8,887 nt of DNA from Ruminococcus sp. UBA946 (GTDB lineage: Bacteria; Bacillota; Clostridia; Oscillospirales; Ruminococcaceae): contig DBCY01000138.1 in NCBI GenBank assembly GCA_002293295.1, positions 1 to 8,887 on the forward strand. Reading direction: 5' to 3'. Made by a program: the position numbers and the translations under genes. The notes under the pieces were generated by a model. That model saw nothing but the letters and a program-made list of their open reading frames with translations. It ran no database searches and was not told the DNA's origin. The stretch's first letter is position 1. Each line of letters opens with the position of its first letter. Below, in pieces: positions 1 to 7,237 of the stretch.

Positions 1-35
1 TCCACACTCCAAACTCCAAACTCGACTCTCCACAC
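1..35. repeat. Heptanucleotide tandem repeat, five units, cut by the window edge
   Basis: The first 35 bases divide exactly into five 7-base units: TCCACAC, TCCAAAC, TCCAAAC, TCGACTC and TCCACAC. The consensus is TCCAMAC, and only the fourth unit departs strongly from it. The array may continue to the left of the window. It ends about 11 bases before the Shine-Dalgarno site of the radical SAM gene, so it lies in the intergenic or leader region of that gene. The strand is pyrimidine-rich and strongly G-poor. I know of no specific function; it could be a slippage-prone spacer. Confidence 0.75.
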
Positions 36-55
36 TAAATAAAAAAGGTGGTATA

Positions 56-1051
56 ATGCGGCACAGTAATATTTCGATTTTTATCCCCCATTCGGGATGT
101 CCTTATAAATGCGCCTTCTGCGACCAGCATATTATAAGCGATACAGCGGCTGCAACCGTTACTGGCGAGAATGTTACAGAAATTCTCCGGGACGCCTGTA
201 TGAAGCTGCCGAACCCGAAACAAACTGAAATAGCATTTTTCGGCGGCAGCTTTACGGCTCTGGAGCGTTCATATATGATTTCGCTGCTTGAAGCGGCTCT
301 GCCTTTTGTCGGGAAATTCTCACTTTTGGGTATTCGTGTTTCAACCCGTCCCGACTGCATAGACAACGAGGTTCTGAATATACTTAAAAATTACGGGGTA
401 ACGGCAATAGAGCTAGGCGCCCAGTCAATGTGCGACCATGTGCTGTTTGCGAATAAAAGAGGACATACCGCTAATGACGTCAGACTCTCGTCCGAGCTTA
501 TCAAAAATCATGATATTGAGCTTGGTCTTCAAATGATGACTGGGCTTTATCAGTCATCCCCCGAGGATGAAATTTATACGGCGAATGAGATTATAAAGCT
601 GTCTCCCGCAACCATACGTATTTATCCCGTCGTTATTTTAAAGGGAACAAGGCTTGCCTCATTATATCAGAGCGGAATCTATAAAATACCGACGTTTGAC
701 GATATGATTTCAATAGGCGCCGACCTCCTTGAGATGTTCGGGAAAAGCAGTATTAAGGTAATACGCTTCGGTCTTCATGCGTCGTCATCCGTTGAGGAAA
801 ACATTGTCGGGGGATATTACCATCCGGCATTAAGGGATTTGTGCGAAAGCATACTGATTCGCAGGCAGATTGAGCTTCAGGCAATGGGGTATGGTGATTT
901 TGAGGTTTATGTTTCAACCGCGGATTTAAGCAAAGCAATCGGTCAGAAAAAATCCAATCTTGAGTATTTTAAAAATATGGGTAAGAATATCAGGTTTTCA
1001 ATTGACGACGGTTTACACAGAAACCAAATATATATAAAGAAAATGGTGTGA
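56..1051 (+). CDS. Elp3-like radical SAM protein (stand-alone, no acetyltransferase domain)
   Basis: This is a 331-residue radical SAM enzyme. The cluster motif is Cys15-x3-Cys19-x2-Cys22 inside GCPYKCAFCDQ, which would hold a 4Fe-4S cluster that cleaves S-adenosylmethionine. Further family motifs follow: FFGGSFTAL at residues 61-69, IRVSTRPDCID at 93-103, and ELGAQSM at about 119-125. The C-terminal IGQKKSN stretch near residue 295 resembles the end of short Elp3-like proteins. True Elp3 is longer, has wider cysteine spacing and carries a GNAT acetyltransferase domain, which is absent here. From general knowledge, such proteins sit next to smc in many Clostridia, often after rnc, but their substrate is not established; tRNA modification is only a guess. 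The start has a good site (AAGGTGG, 46-51). The stop is one base before smc, so the two are probably co-transcribed and translationally coupled. Confidence 0.85.
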   Translation: MRHSNISIFIPHSGCPYKCAFCDQHIISDTAAATVTGENVTEILRDACMKLPNPKQTEIAFFGGSFTALERSYMISLLEAALPFVGKFSLLGIRVSTRPDCIDNEVLNILKNYGVTAIELGAQSMCDHVLFANKRGHTANDVRLSSELIKNHDIELGLQMMTGLYQSSPEDEIYTANEIIKLSPATIRIYPVVILKGTRLASLYQSGIYKIPTFDDMISIGADLLEMFGKSSIKVIRFGLHASSSVEENIVGGYYHPALRDLCESILIRRQIELQAMGYGDFEVYVSTADLSKAIGQKKSNLEYFKNMGKNIRFSIDDGLHRNQIYIKKMV

Positions 1052-1052
1052 T

Positions 1053-4000
1053 ATGTATTTAGAATCGCTTGAAATACAGGGGTTTAAATCCTTCCCCGAT
1101 AAAATCAGGCTTGAGTTTGACAAGGGAATCACAGCGGTTGTAGGCCCAAACGGAAGCGGCAAGTCAAATATAAGCGACGCAGTCAGATGGGTACTCGGCG
1201 AACAGTCTACGAAAACACTCCGCGGCAACAGGATGGAAGAGGTTATATTCGCCGGAACAACCCAAAGGAAATCCGTGGGTTTTGCTTCGGTTACCCTTAA
1301 CATTGCAAACAGCAAGGGTACATTGAAAATTCCGTCGGAGCAGGTGTCGGTAACGAGAAAGCTTTACCGCAGCGGCGAAAGCGAATATATTATAAACGGA
1401 GCGCAGGTTCGTCTGAAAGATATTTATGAGCTTTTTATGGATACCGGCCTGGGACGGGACGGTTATGCCATAATAGGGCAAGGCAGGGTTTCTGAAATTG
1501 TATCGGCTAAATCAAACGAACGGCGGGAAATTTTTGAGGAAGCCGCCGGGATTTCAAAATACCGTTACCAAAAAGAAAATGCGGAGCGCGAATTAAAACA
1601 GGCGGATGAAAAACTGGTCCGTATACGCGATATTTTAAACGAGCTGGAGGAACGCGTCGGGCCTCTTAAGGAACAGTCGGAAAAGGCGGCTGTATTCATT
1701 GAATATGCCGAAAAGAGGAAAGTCCTTGAAATAACGGTCTGGGTAAAGCAAATCGAAGGACATAAATCCAAGCTGTCAGAATTGTCGGAACAGATTCTGC
1801 TCGGCACAAATGAATATAACGCGGTTACCGCTGATATTTCAAGGCTGGAAGAGGATATAGACGATATTTATGAAAAAATACAGGGCGCTGTCTTTAATAT
1901 TGAAACCCTGCATGAACAGATAAATGAATCCGAACGCTCCAATACGGCTGTCCATGCCGAAATTGCCGTGTGTGAAAACGATATTTCACACTGCAATGAG
2001 GCGATAAGCAGTATAATCAGACAGCAGGAGCTGAGCAGAAATTCATCGGCGAAAAACCAGGATATTATCAGTCAGAAGCTTCAGGCTGTAAAGGATTGTG
2101 AGGCTGAAATTGACAAAACAGTCAGGGAATATGAAAACACATCCTCGGAATTTGATAAATTTCTTACGGAACAGAATGATTTCGACAATGACAATGCCGG
2201 TGTAAACAATTCGCTGAACAGACTTTACATAAAGCAGTCGGAGCTTAATACTGTTATTTTTTCATCTGAAAGCAGCATTGCGGATTTTAACGAGCAAATA
2301 GAATTTACGCGCGCCGACGGCGGAAATTTACGGGAATCCATTAATAAATATAAAAGTGAAAGGCTTGAAATCTCCGGAAAAATATCCCTTGCCGATGAAA
2401 AAATAAACGAACTTAACAACCGTCTTAACGGTATATCCAAGCTTTATGCGGGACGGAGAGAAAAGCTTGATAACGCAGGGAAAGAGCTTAACGAATTATC
2501 GTTTCATATAAGGGACAGGGAACAGCGCATAAAAATGCTAACCGACCTTGAAAACAGCATGGAGGGCGTTTCAAACCCGACCAGGCAGGTAATCAAAGCG
2601 GGGAAAATCGGACAGCTCAGCGGCGTTTTCGGCTCCGTAGCAGGGCTTTTATCCGTCAGCTCAGAATACAGTACCGCGGTTGAAACCGCTCTGGGGGCTT
2701 CTGTACAGAATGTAGTGGTCGCAAACGATGAAACGGCAAAAAATTGTATTGATTTTCTAAAGGAAACAAAGGCGGGGCGCACGACTTTTCTGCCCGTTAC
2801 CAATATAAGGGGAAGCCGCATCAAGGAAGCCGGACTTGAGAATTGTACCGGTTTTATCGCTTTGGCGGTTGATATTGTTGAATATAGTCCTGAATACAAG
2901 GACATCTTCACTAATTTGCTGGGCAGGATTATTATAGCGGAAGACCTTAATTCAGCAAATGTAATAGCGAAAAAGTACGGCTTCAGATATAAAATATGCA
3001 CCCTGGACGGTCAGGTCATCAATGCGGGCGGTTCGTTCACAGGCGGGTCTGTTTCTAAAGCTTCAGGGATTCTGACAAGGAAAAACGAAATTGAAAGGCT
3101 GAAAAATGAACGCGCGGAAGCGGAACGAAGGCATTATGCGGTAAAACAAGCCTGCGCTCAGCTTGAAGCCGAAGCTGTTAAATTAAGCTTTGATATTGAA
3201 GGCGTAAAGGACGAGCTGAATGTCGTTAGTACCGATAAGGTTCATTTTGAGGCTGAAATAAGACGTACCGGCGATATGCTTATACAGTCGGAGGAACGGC
3301 TGAAATCCCTGGACGAGACATTTCTCAGACACAGCAGCCGTATTGAAGAAATTAAAAACAACGTCCTGGAATCAGAAAAGCTGCTTGAAGCCTGTGAAAA
3401 GGAAATTTCCGGAATGGAAGCGCTTTTGTCCCTGAACGAGGAGAAGAGGAACGCCCTTCATTTAAGAAGGGAGGAGCTTTCAGCCCTGTTATCCTCACAA
3501 AAGCTCAGGGAAACGGAGCTTATAAAAGACAGGGAAGCCCTTAAAAACGAAATCGCGGCGCTTACCGAGCAATGCGAAGAAATCGGCGGTAACGCGGCAA
3601 GGCTTGCCCTTCAGCTCAGCGAACAGGAAAGCATTAAACTGCTCAGGGAAAAGGCGATTGCGGAAAACAAGGCAAAGCTTACTAAAGCCGGCGGCGAAGT
3701 TTCAGAATTCAGGAATAAAATCTCAGACCTGCAGCAGAAAAAACGTGATATGGAACAAAAATCCAATGAACTCCGCATACAGGTTCAGGATTGTATCGGC
3801 GCAAGGGAAAAATTATCAAGGGAGACCACAAGGCTTGAGGGGCGCAGGGAATCGGTTCAGAATGCTTATGATTCAATAATATCTGAAATGTCCGAGCAGT
3901 ATAATATATATTTTTCCGAAGCCGTCACGCAAGCGTTGCCCGTAACAGATATTGCCGCTACCCAGAGGGAGTTGAATGATATACGGCAGAAAATCCGTAA

Positions 4001-4607
4001 TTTAGGAACGGTGAACCTGGCGGCAATTGATGAATACAAAGAGGTATCAAAACGTTATGAGATGCTGTCGGCGCAGTTTAACGACGCCTTGGATGCTAAA
4101 TCGAAGCTTGAAAGCCTTATATCCCAGTACACCGACAACATGCGCCGTCAGTTCGCCGAAAGCTTCAGCCTTATCAACGAAAACTTCAAGTCGGTTTTTA
4201 CCGAGCTTTTCGGCGGCGGTTCGGGCGAACTAATTCTGACCGACCCTGAGGACATACTTGAATCGGGCATTGAAATCAAGGCGGCTCCGCCGGGTAAGAT
4301 TATCAAGAATATCTCGCTTATGTCAGGCGGCGAGCAGGCTTTTATAGCCGTTGCTATTTATTTCGCCATACTGAAAATAAACCCGGCTCCGTTTTGTATA
4401 CTTGATGAAATAGAAGCAGCGCTCGATGAAATCAATGTTGCCAAATATGCCAGGTATCTTCGTAACTTTACAGGTATGACCCAGTTCATTTTAGTGACGC
4501 ACCGCCGCGGGACAATGGACGAGGCTGATGTCCTTTACGGCGTTACAATGCAGGAAAAAGGCATATCAAAGGTCTTAAAGCTTGAGCAGCCTCCGGCGGA
4601 TAATTAA
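1053..4607 (+). CDS. smc: Chromosome segregation protein SMC
   Basis: This is a full-length bacterial SMC of 1184 residues, the usual size. It forms the ATP-driven ring that, with ScpA and ScpB, organises and segregates the chromosome. The N-terminal head has Walker A GPNGSGKSN at residues 31-39 (Lys37), the GEQS Q-loop at 49-52 and Arg57 in the usual arginine-finger position. A long coiled coil runs from about residue 170 to 510. The hinge spans about 515-665, from GVFGSVAGLL to the glycine-rich NAGGSFTGGS. The returning coiled coil runs to about residue 1010. The C-terminal head has the ABC signature MSGGEQ at 1090-1095, Walker B FCILDEIEAALDE with Asp1118 and Glu1119, and THRRGTMDEADVLYGVTM. 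No key residue appears missing. The stop of the preceding gene is one base upstream and the Shine-Dalgarno match is weak, so translation is probably coupled. ScpA and ScpB are not in the window. Confidence 0.98.
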   Translation: MYLESLEIQGFKSFPDKIRLEFDKGITAVVGPNGSGKSNISDAVRWVLGEQSTKTLRGNRMEEVIFAGTTQRKSVGFASVTLNIANSKGTLKIPSEQVSVTRKLYRSGESEYIINGAQVRLKDIYELFMDTGLGRDGYAIIGQGRVSEIVSAKSNERREIFEEAAGISKYRYQKENAERELKQADEKLVRIRDILNELEERVGPLKEQSEKAAVFIEYAEKRKVLEITVWVKQIEGHKSKLSELSEQILLGTNEYNAVTADISRLEEDIDDIYEKIQGAVFNIETLHEQINESERSNTAVHAEIAVCENDISHCNEAISSIIRQQELSRNSSAKNQDIISQKLQAVKDCEAEIDKTVREYENTSSEFDKFLTEQNDFDNDNAGVNNSLNRLYIKQSELNTVIFSSESSIADFNEQIEFTRADGGNLRESINKYKSERLEISGKISLADEKINELNNRLNGISKLYAGRREKLDNAGKELNELSFHIRDREQRIKMLTDLENSMEGVSNPTRQVIKAGKIGQLSGVFGSVAGLLSVSSEYSTAVETALGASVQNVVVANDETAKNCIDFLKETKAGRTTFLPVTNIRGSRIKEAGLENCTGFIALAVDIVEYSPEYKDIFTNLLGRIIIAEDLNSANVIAKKYGFRYKICTLDGQVINAGGSFTGGSVSKASGILTRKNEIERLKNERAEAERRHYAVKQACAQLEAEAVKLSFDIEGVKDELNVVSTDKVHFEAEIRRTGDMLIQSEERLKSLDETFLRHSSRIEEIKNNVLESEKLLEACEKEISGMEALLSLNEEKRNALHLRREELSALLSSQKLRETELIKDREALKNEIAALTEQCEEIGGNAARLALQLSEQESIKLLREKAIAENKAKLTKAGGEVSEFRNKISDLQQKKRDMEQKSNELRIQVQDCIGAREKLSRETTRLEGRRESVQNAYDSIISEMSEQYNIYFSEAVTQALPVTDIAATQRELNDIRQKIRNLGTVNLAAIDEYKEVSKRYEMLSAQFNDALDAKSKLESLISQYTDNMRRQFAESFSLINENFKSVFTELFGGGSGELILTDPEDILESGIEIKAAPPGKIIKNISLMSGGEQAFIAVAIYFAILKINPAPFCILDEIEAALDEINVAKYARYLRNFTGMTQFILVTHRRGTMDEADVLYGVTMQEKGISKVLKLEQPPADN

Positions 4608-4608
4608 T

Positions 4609-4615
4609 AAGGAAG
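4609..4615 (+). promoter_or_regulatory. Shine-Dalgarno-like AAGGAAG just after smc, in front of an out-of-frame ATG
   Basis: AAGGAAG lies directly after the smc stop and four bases before an ATG at 4620. That ATG opens only a four-codon frame (Met-Ala-Ile-Leu-stop) and is not in the frame of the following winged-helix gene. The site may load ribosomes that re-initiate at 4654, about 20 bases past the mini-ORF stop, or it may be a chance match. Confidence 0.35.
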
Positions 4616-4653
4616 CAGTATGGCAATATTATGAAAGAGTTCGGGAATTTTAT

Positions 4654-5661
4654 ATGGACAGGATTACAGAAAATATTTTGCGGCAGCGTATGCACGGGTT
4701 GTATTTATCGCGCAAATGCGATGATATTACCGAGCTTTCTCGGGAACTTATGGGGCTTCACTGCTGGTTTCACCGCAACGCCGCCTTTTCAGCCCTGATT
4801 CGGGGGGCTTCGTTAAGAGGTTGGAAGACCTCGCTTACAAAGACATGGCTTTACAGGGGAACGCTGCACGGCGCCGCTTATGACGACCTGCCTGCACTTC
4901 TTGCCCTTCATGCTGGTAAGGATTCCTTTGAGTGGCTTGTTCCCGGCAGGGAGCAGAGAAACGAAATAGCGGAAAAAGTAATCAGCCTGATGGAGGACGG
5001 TGTTTTTTCACGTGCCGAAATGAGGCGTATTTTCGCTTATGATTACGATGATGAAATAATCGGAAGGATTTTTTCGCCCTGGGGGGGTATATTCGTTTAT
5101 TTAGCCCGTCTCGGTAAAGTCGCGTTCCGCGATATGACAAGCCGGGATTTTGACCTGATAGACGCCCGTCCTTCCGGAACCTCCGAGGAGGTTTTACCCG
5201 AACTTTTCCGCAGGTATATCACCTCATACGGTCCGGCGACTATTTCCGACGCGGCATGGTTTTTCGGACTTTTAAAGGAAAGGAAAAAGGAACTGAACTC
5301 TTTGAATCTGGATGAATACCTGCGTTTTGAACATAATAAAAATACATATTATTATATTGAAAAGAACGATGATACGGGTGAAATCCCCGAAATTACCCTG
5401 CTGTCCGGATTCGACCCGCTTATTGTTTCATACGCCGACCGCAGCTCGGTTCTTCCTCCGGAATATAAAAATGCGGTAATAATGAAATCGGGAATATGTC
5501 TCCCGGCAATTGCTTTAAACGGTCAGGTCGCCGGGGTCTGGAACATAAAAAACGGCGAACCGTACACAGAGTTTTTTACGGTTCAGCCGAAGCGCATTAA
5601 AGATACAGCGTTTGAACTGGTCAGCGGTATATGCTTTCAGACGCGGGGACACTTAAGGTAA
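4654..5661 (+). CDS. Winged-helix protein of the HTH_42 (AlkZ/YcaQ-like) superfamily
   Basis: This is a 335-residue protein from the ATG at 4654. Family landmarks are visible in order: a helical N-terminus; KTWLYRGTLH at residues 63-72 followed by DDLPALL; RRYITSYGPATISDAAWFFGL in the middle; and LLSGFDPLIVSYADRSSVLPPE near the C-terminus, with a NGQVAGVWNIKNGE strand pair after it. The superfamily includes DNA glycosylases that remove bulky alkyl lesions or unhook crosslinks, and they act through a Gln-x-Gln or Gln-x-Asp motif. At the aligned place after the conserved Gly-Leu, this protein has His36-Cys37-Trp38, so glycosylase activity is doubtful. It may only bind DNA. An in-frame TTG at 4582 would add 24 residues and overlap smc by 26 bases, but it lacks a convincing ribosome site and extends past the usual N-terminus. 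The ATG at 4654 also has only a weak site, so the start is uncertain. The gene follows smc closely and probably shares its transcript. Confidence 0.8.
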   Translation: MDRITENILRQRMHGLYLSRKCDDITELSRELMGLHCWFHRNAAFSALIRGASLRGWKTSLTKTWLYRGTLHGAAYDDLPALLALHAGKDSFEWLVPGREQRNEIAEKVISLMEDGVFSRAEMRRIFAYDYDDEIIGRIFSPWGGIFVYLARLGKVAFRDMTSRDFDLIDARPSGTSEEVLPELFRRYITSYGPATISDAAWFFGLLKERKKELNSLNLDEYLRFEHNKNTYYYIEKNDDTGEIPEITLLSGFDPLIVSYADRSSVLPPEYKNAVIMKSGICLPAIALNGQVAGVWNIKNGEPYTEFFTVQPKRIKDTAFELVSGICFQTRGHLR

Positions 5662-5671
5662 AATTAAACAT

Positions 5672-5714
5672 AAAGCCCTGATTAAAACCGTTTTTCGGCT
5701 TCAATCAGGGCTTT
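5672..5714. terminator. Probable bidirectional terminator between convergent genes
   Basis: Perfect 12-bp arms AAAGCCCTGATT (5672-5683) and AATCAGGGCTTT (5703-5714) enclose a 19-base loop. The loop can itself fold through CCG (5688-5690) and CGG (5696-5698) around five T's. Because the arms start with A's and end with T's, the stem reads like a terminator on both strands, although no long T tract follows it in either direction. It lies between the stop of the winged-helix gene and the stop of spoIVA, where the two transcripts converge. Confidence 0.75.
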
Positions 5715-5736
5715 CACAAATTAATATAAACAGCGA

Positions 5737-7215
5737 TTACAGTATAAAGCAGATAAGCCCGCCGCAGCCCTCGTTAATAATGCGTTCAAGCGTTTCCTGG
5801 AGTTTAAGCCTTGCGTCGACCGGCATGCGGTACAGTTTGTTGTGAAGGCCCTCGTTGACAAGCTCATGGAGGGATTTTCCGAAAATGTTGGATTCCCAGA
5901 TTTTCTGCGGACTTTCCTCAAATTCCTTGAGCAGGAACATAACAAGCTCCTCGGACTGCTTTTCGGAACCCACTATGGGGCTGACCTCGGTTACTATATC
6001 GGCTTTCATCATATGGATAGACGGGGCGGAAGCCCTCAGCCTTACTCCGTATTTTCCGCCCTGCTTAACGATTTCAGGCTCTTCAAGGGTAAGCTCGTCG
6101 ATTGTAGGCATTACAATACCGTAGCCCGTGGCTTCGACTTCGGAAAGAGCGTTCTTTATTTTGCCGTATTCCTTTTTCATAGCAATCAGCTCTTTGAACA
6201 GAGGCAAAAGGTCGCTTTCGTTCCGGATATCAATACCCGTTTCCTCACCGAGGATTTTATAGAACAAATCCCCCAGCAGGTCTATACATATGGTGGCGCT
6301 GCCTTTTCCAAGATTGATTTCAGAAATTCCCGACCTGTCGATATTGCTGCCGAGACCGATTTTATCAGACACATTCTCAATGTCGCGCACATACCTGATA
6401 TTTTCAGCCGCATTGCGTATTGCGCTGAAAATATCTTCTTTGAGCCAGTGTCCCTTATAAAGCCCGGTAATCCATTTGGGCATGCAGATATTGATTTCCT
6501 TGATGGGGAACGCGTAAAGGATTTGCTGCAGGATATTATTTATCGTATTTTCATTAAGGTCCAAACAATTAACCGGTATTACTGTCGTGCCGTATTTGAG
6601 GGAAAGCTCCTCAGCCAAAGCTTTTGTTTCCTTTGAATCGGGATATACGGAGTTCAGAAGAACGATAAAAGGTTTGTCTATACTCTGAAGCTCTTTAATA
6701 ACCCGTTCTTCCGCTTCTTCATATTCGCTCCGGGGAATATCGGAAATACTTCCGTCGGTTGTAATCACAAGCCCGATTGTCGAATGGTCCTGAATAACCT
6801 TCTGGGTTCCGACCTCAGCCGCCATCGCAAACGGGATTTCATCGTCGAACCAGGGGGTCATAACCATCCTGGGAGCTTCGTTTTCGATATACCCTATTGA
6901 ACTCGGCACAATATACCCGACGCAGTCAATCATGCGCACATTAAAGCGCGCCTTATCCCCAACGGTAACCTCGACGGCTTCTTCGGGGATGAACTTGGGT
7001 TCAGTCGTCATGATTGTCTTGCCTGCGGCTGACTGGGGCAGCTCGTCGACAGCGCGCTCGCGCCGGTATTCGCTTGCTATGTTGGGAATAACCAGCTGTT
7101 CCATGAATTTCTTTATAAACGTGGATTTTCCGGTCCGAACGGGACCTACTATACCGATATAAATATCACCGTCCGTACGCTGCGCGATATCGCTGTAAAT
7201 ATCATTGTTTGTCAT
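5737..7215 (-). CDS. spoIVA: Stage IV sporulation protein A (SpoIVA), coat basement-layer ATPase
   Basis: The product has 492 residues from the chosen start, the same length as Bacillus subtilis SpoIVA as I recall it, and is collinear with it throughout. SpoIVA is made in the mother cell, attaches to the forespore outer membrane and polymerises with ATP hydrolysis into the platform on which the spore coat is built. Walker A is GPVRTGKST with Lys30. The PQSAAGKTIMTTEPKF block holds Thr70 and Thr71, matching the sensor threonines. MIDCVGY puts Asp97 in the Walker B place. The C-terminal region (PSIHMMKADIVTEVSPIVGSEKQSEELV and LKETLERIINEG-type motifs) is the part that contacts membrane and partners in the family. 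The last residues, CGGLICFIL, carry two cysteines not present in the B. subtilis tail as I remember it. A TTG at 7245 would add ten residues, but GGAGGG lies between it and the ATG at 7215, so the ATG is preferred. The gene lies 22 bases after sipL. Confidence 0.97.
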   Translation of the reverse strand: MTNNDIYSDIAQRTDGDIYIGIVGPVRTGKSTFIKKFMEQLVIPNIASEYRRERAVDELPQSAAGKTIMTTEPKFIPEEAVEVTVGDKARFNVRMIDCVGYIVPSSIGYIENEAPRMVMTPWFDDEIPFAMAAEVGTQKVIQDHSTIGLVITTDGSISDIPRSEYEEAEERVIKELQSIDKPFIVLLNSVYPDSKETKALAEELSLKYGTTVIPVNCLDLNENTINNILQQILYAFPIKEINICMPKWITGLYKGHWLKEDIFSAIRNAAENIRYVRDIENVSDKIGLGSNIDRSGISEINLGKGSATICIDLLGDLFYKILGEETGIDIRNESDLLPLFKELIAMKKEYGKIKNALSEVEATGYGIVMPTIDELTLEEPEIVKQGGKYGVRLRASAPSIHMMKADIVTEVSPIVGSEKQSEELVMFLLKEFEESPQKIWESNIFGKSLHELVNEGLHNKLYRMPVDARLKLQETLERIINEGCGGLICFIL

Positions 7216-7224
7216 AATAAGTAT

Positions 7225-7230
7225 CCCTCC
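7225..7230 (-). promoter_or_regulatory. Ribosome binding site of spoIVA (decides the start)
   Basis: On the minus strand the sequence reads GGAGGG, nine bases before the ATG at 7215. It sits entirely in the 22-base gap after the sipL stop. Its position downstream of the alternative TTG at 7245 argues for the ATG as the true start. Confidence 0.85.
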
Positions 7231-7237
7231 ACTTTTC

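Noticed and set aside
1..35. CRISPR array or phase-variation tract at the left edge
   Set aside because: The units are only seven bases with no spacers, so it is not CRISPR. It lies outside the coding frame, and nothing in this window shows that it varies.
2504..3001. A 165-codon minus-strand open frame opposite the SMC hinge
   Set aside because: It is fully contained within smc, low in complexity and rich in Ser/Leu as expected of an antisense shadow; there is no independent support.
5842..6636. A 264-codon plus-strand open frame lying opposite spoIVA
   Set aside because: It is wholly antisense to a strongly conserved spoIVA, shows no family motif I recognise and has no convincing ribosome site; it is a shadow of codon use in spoIVA.
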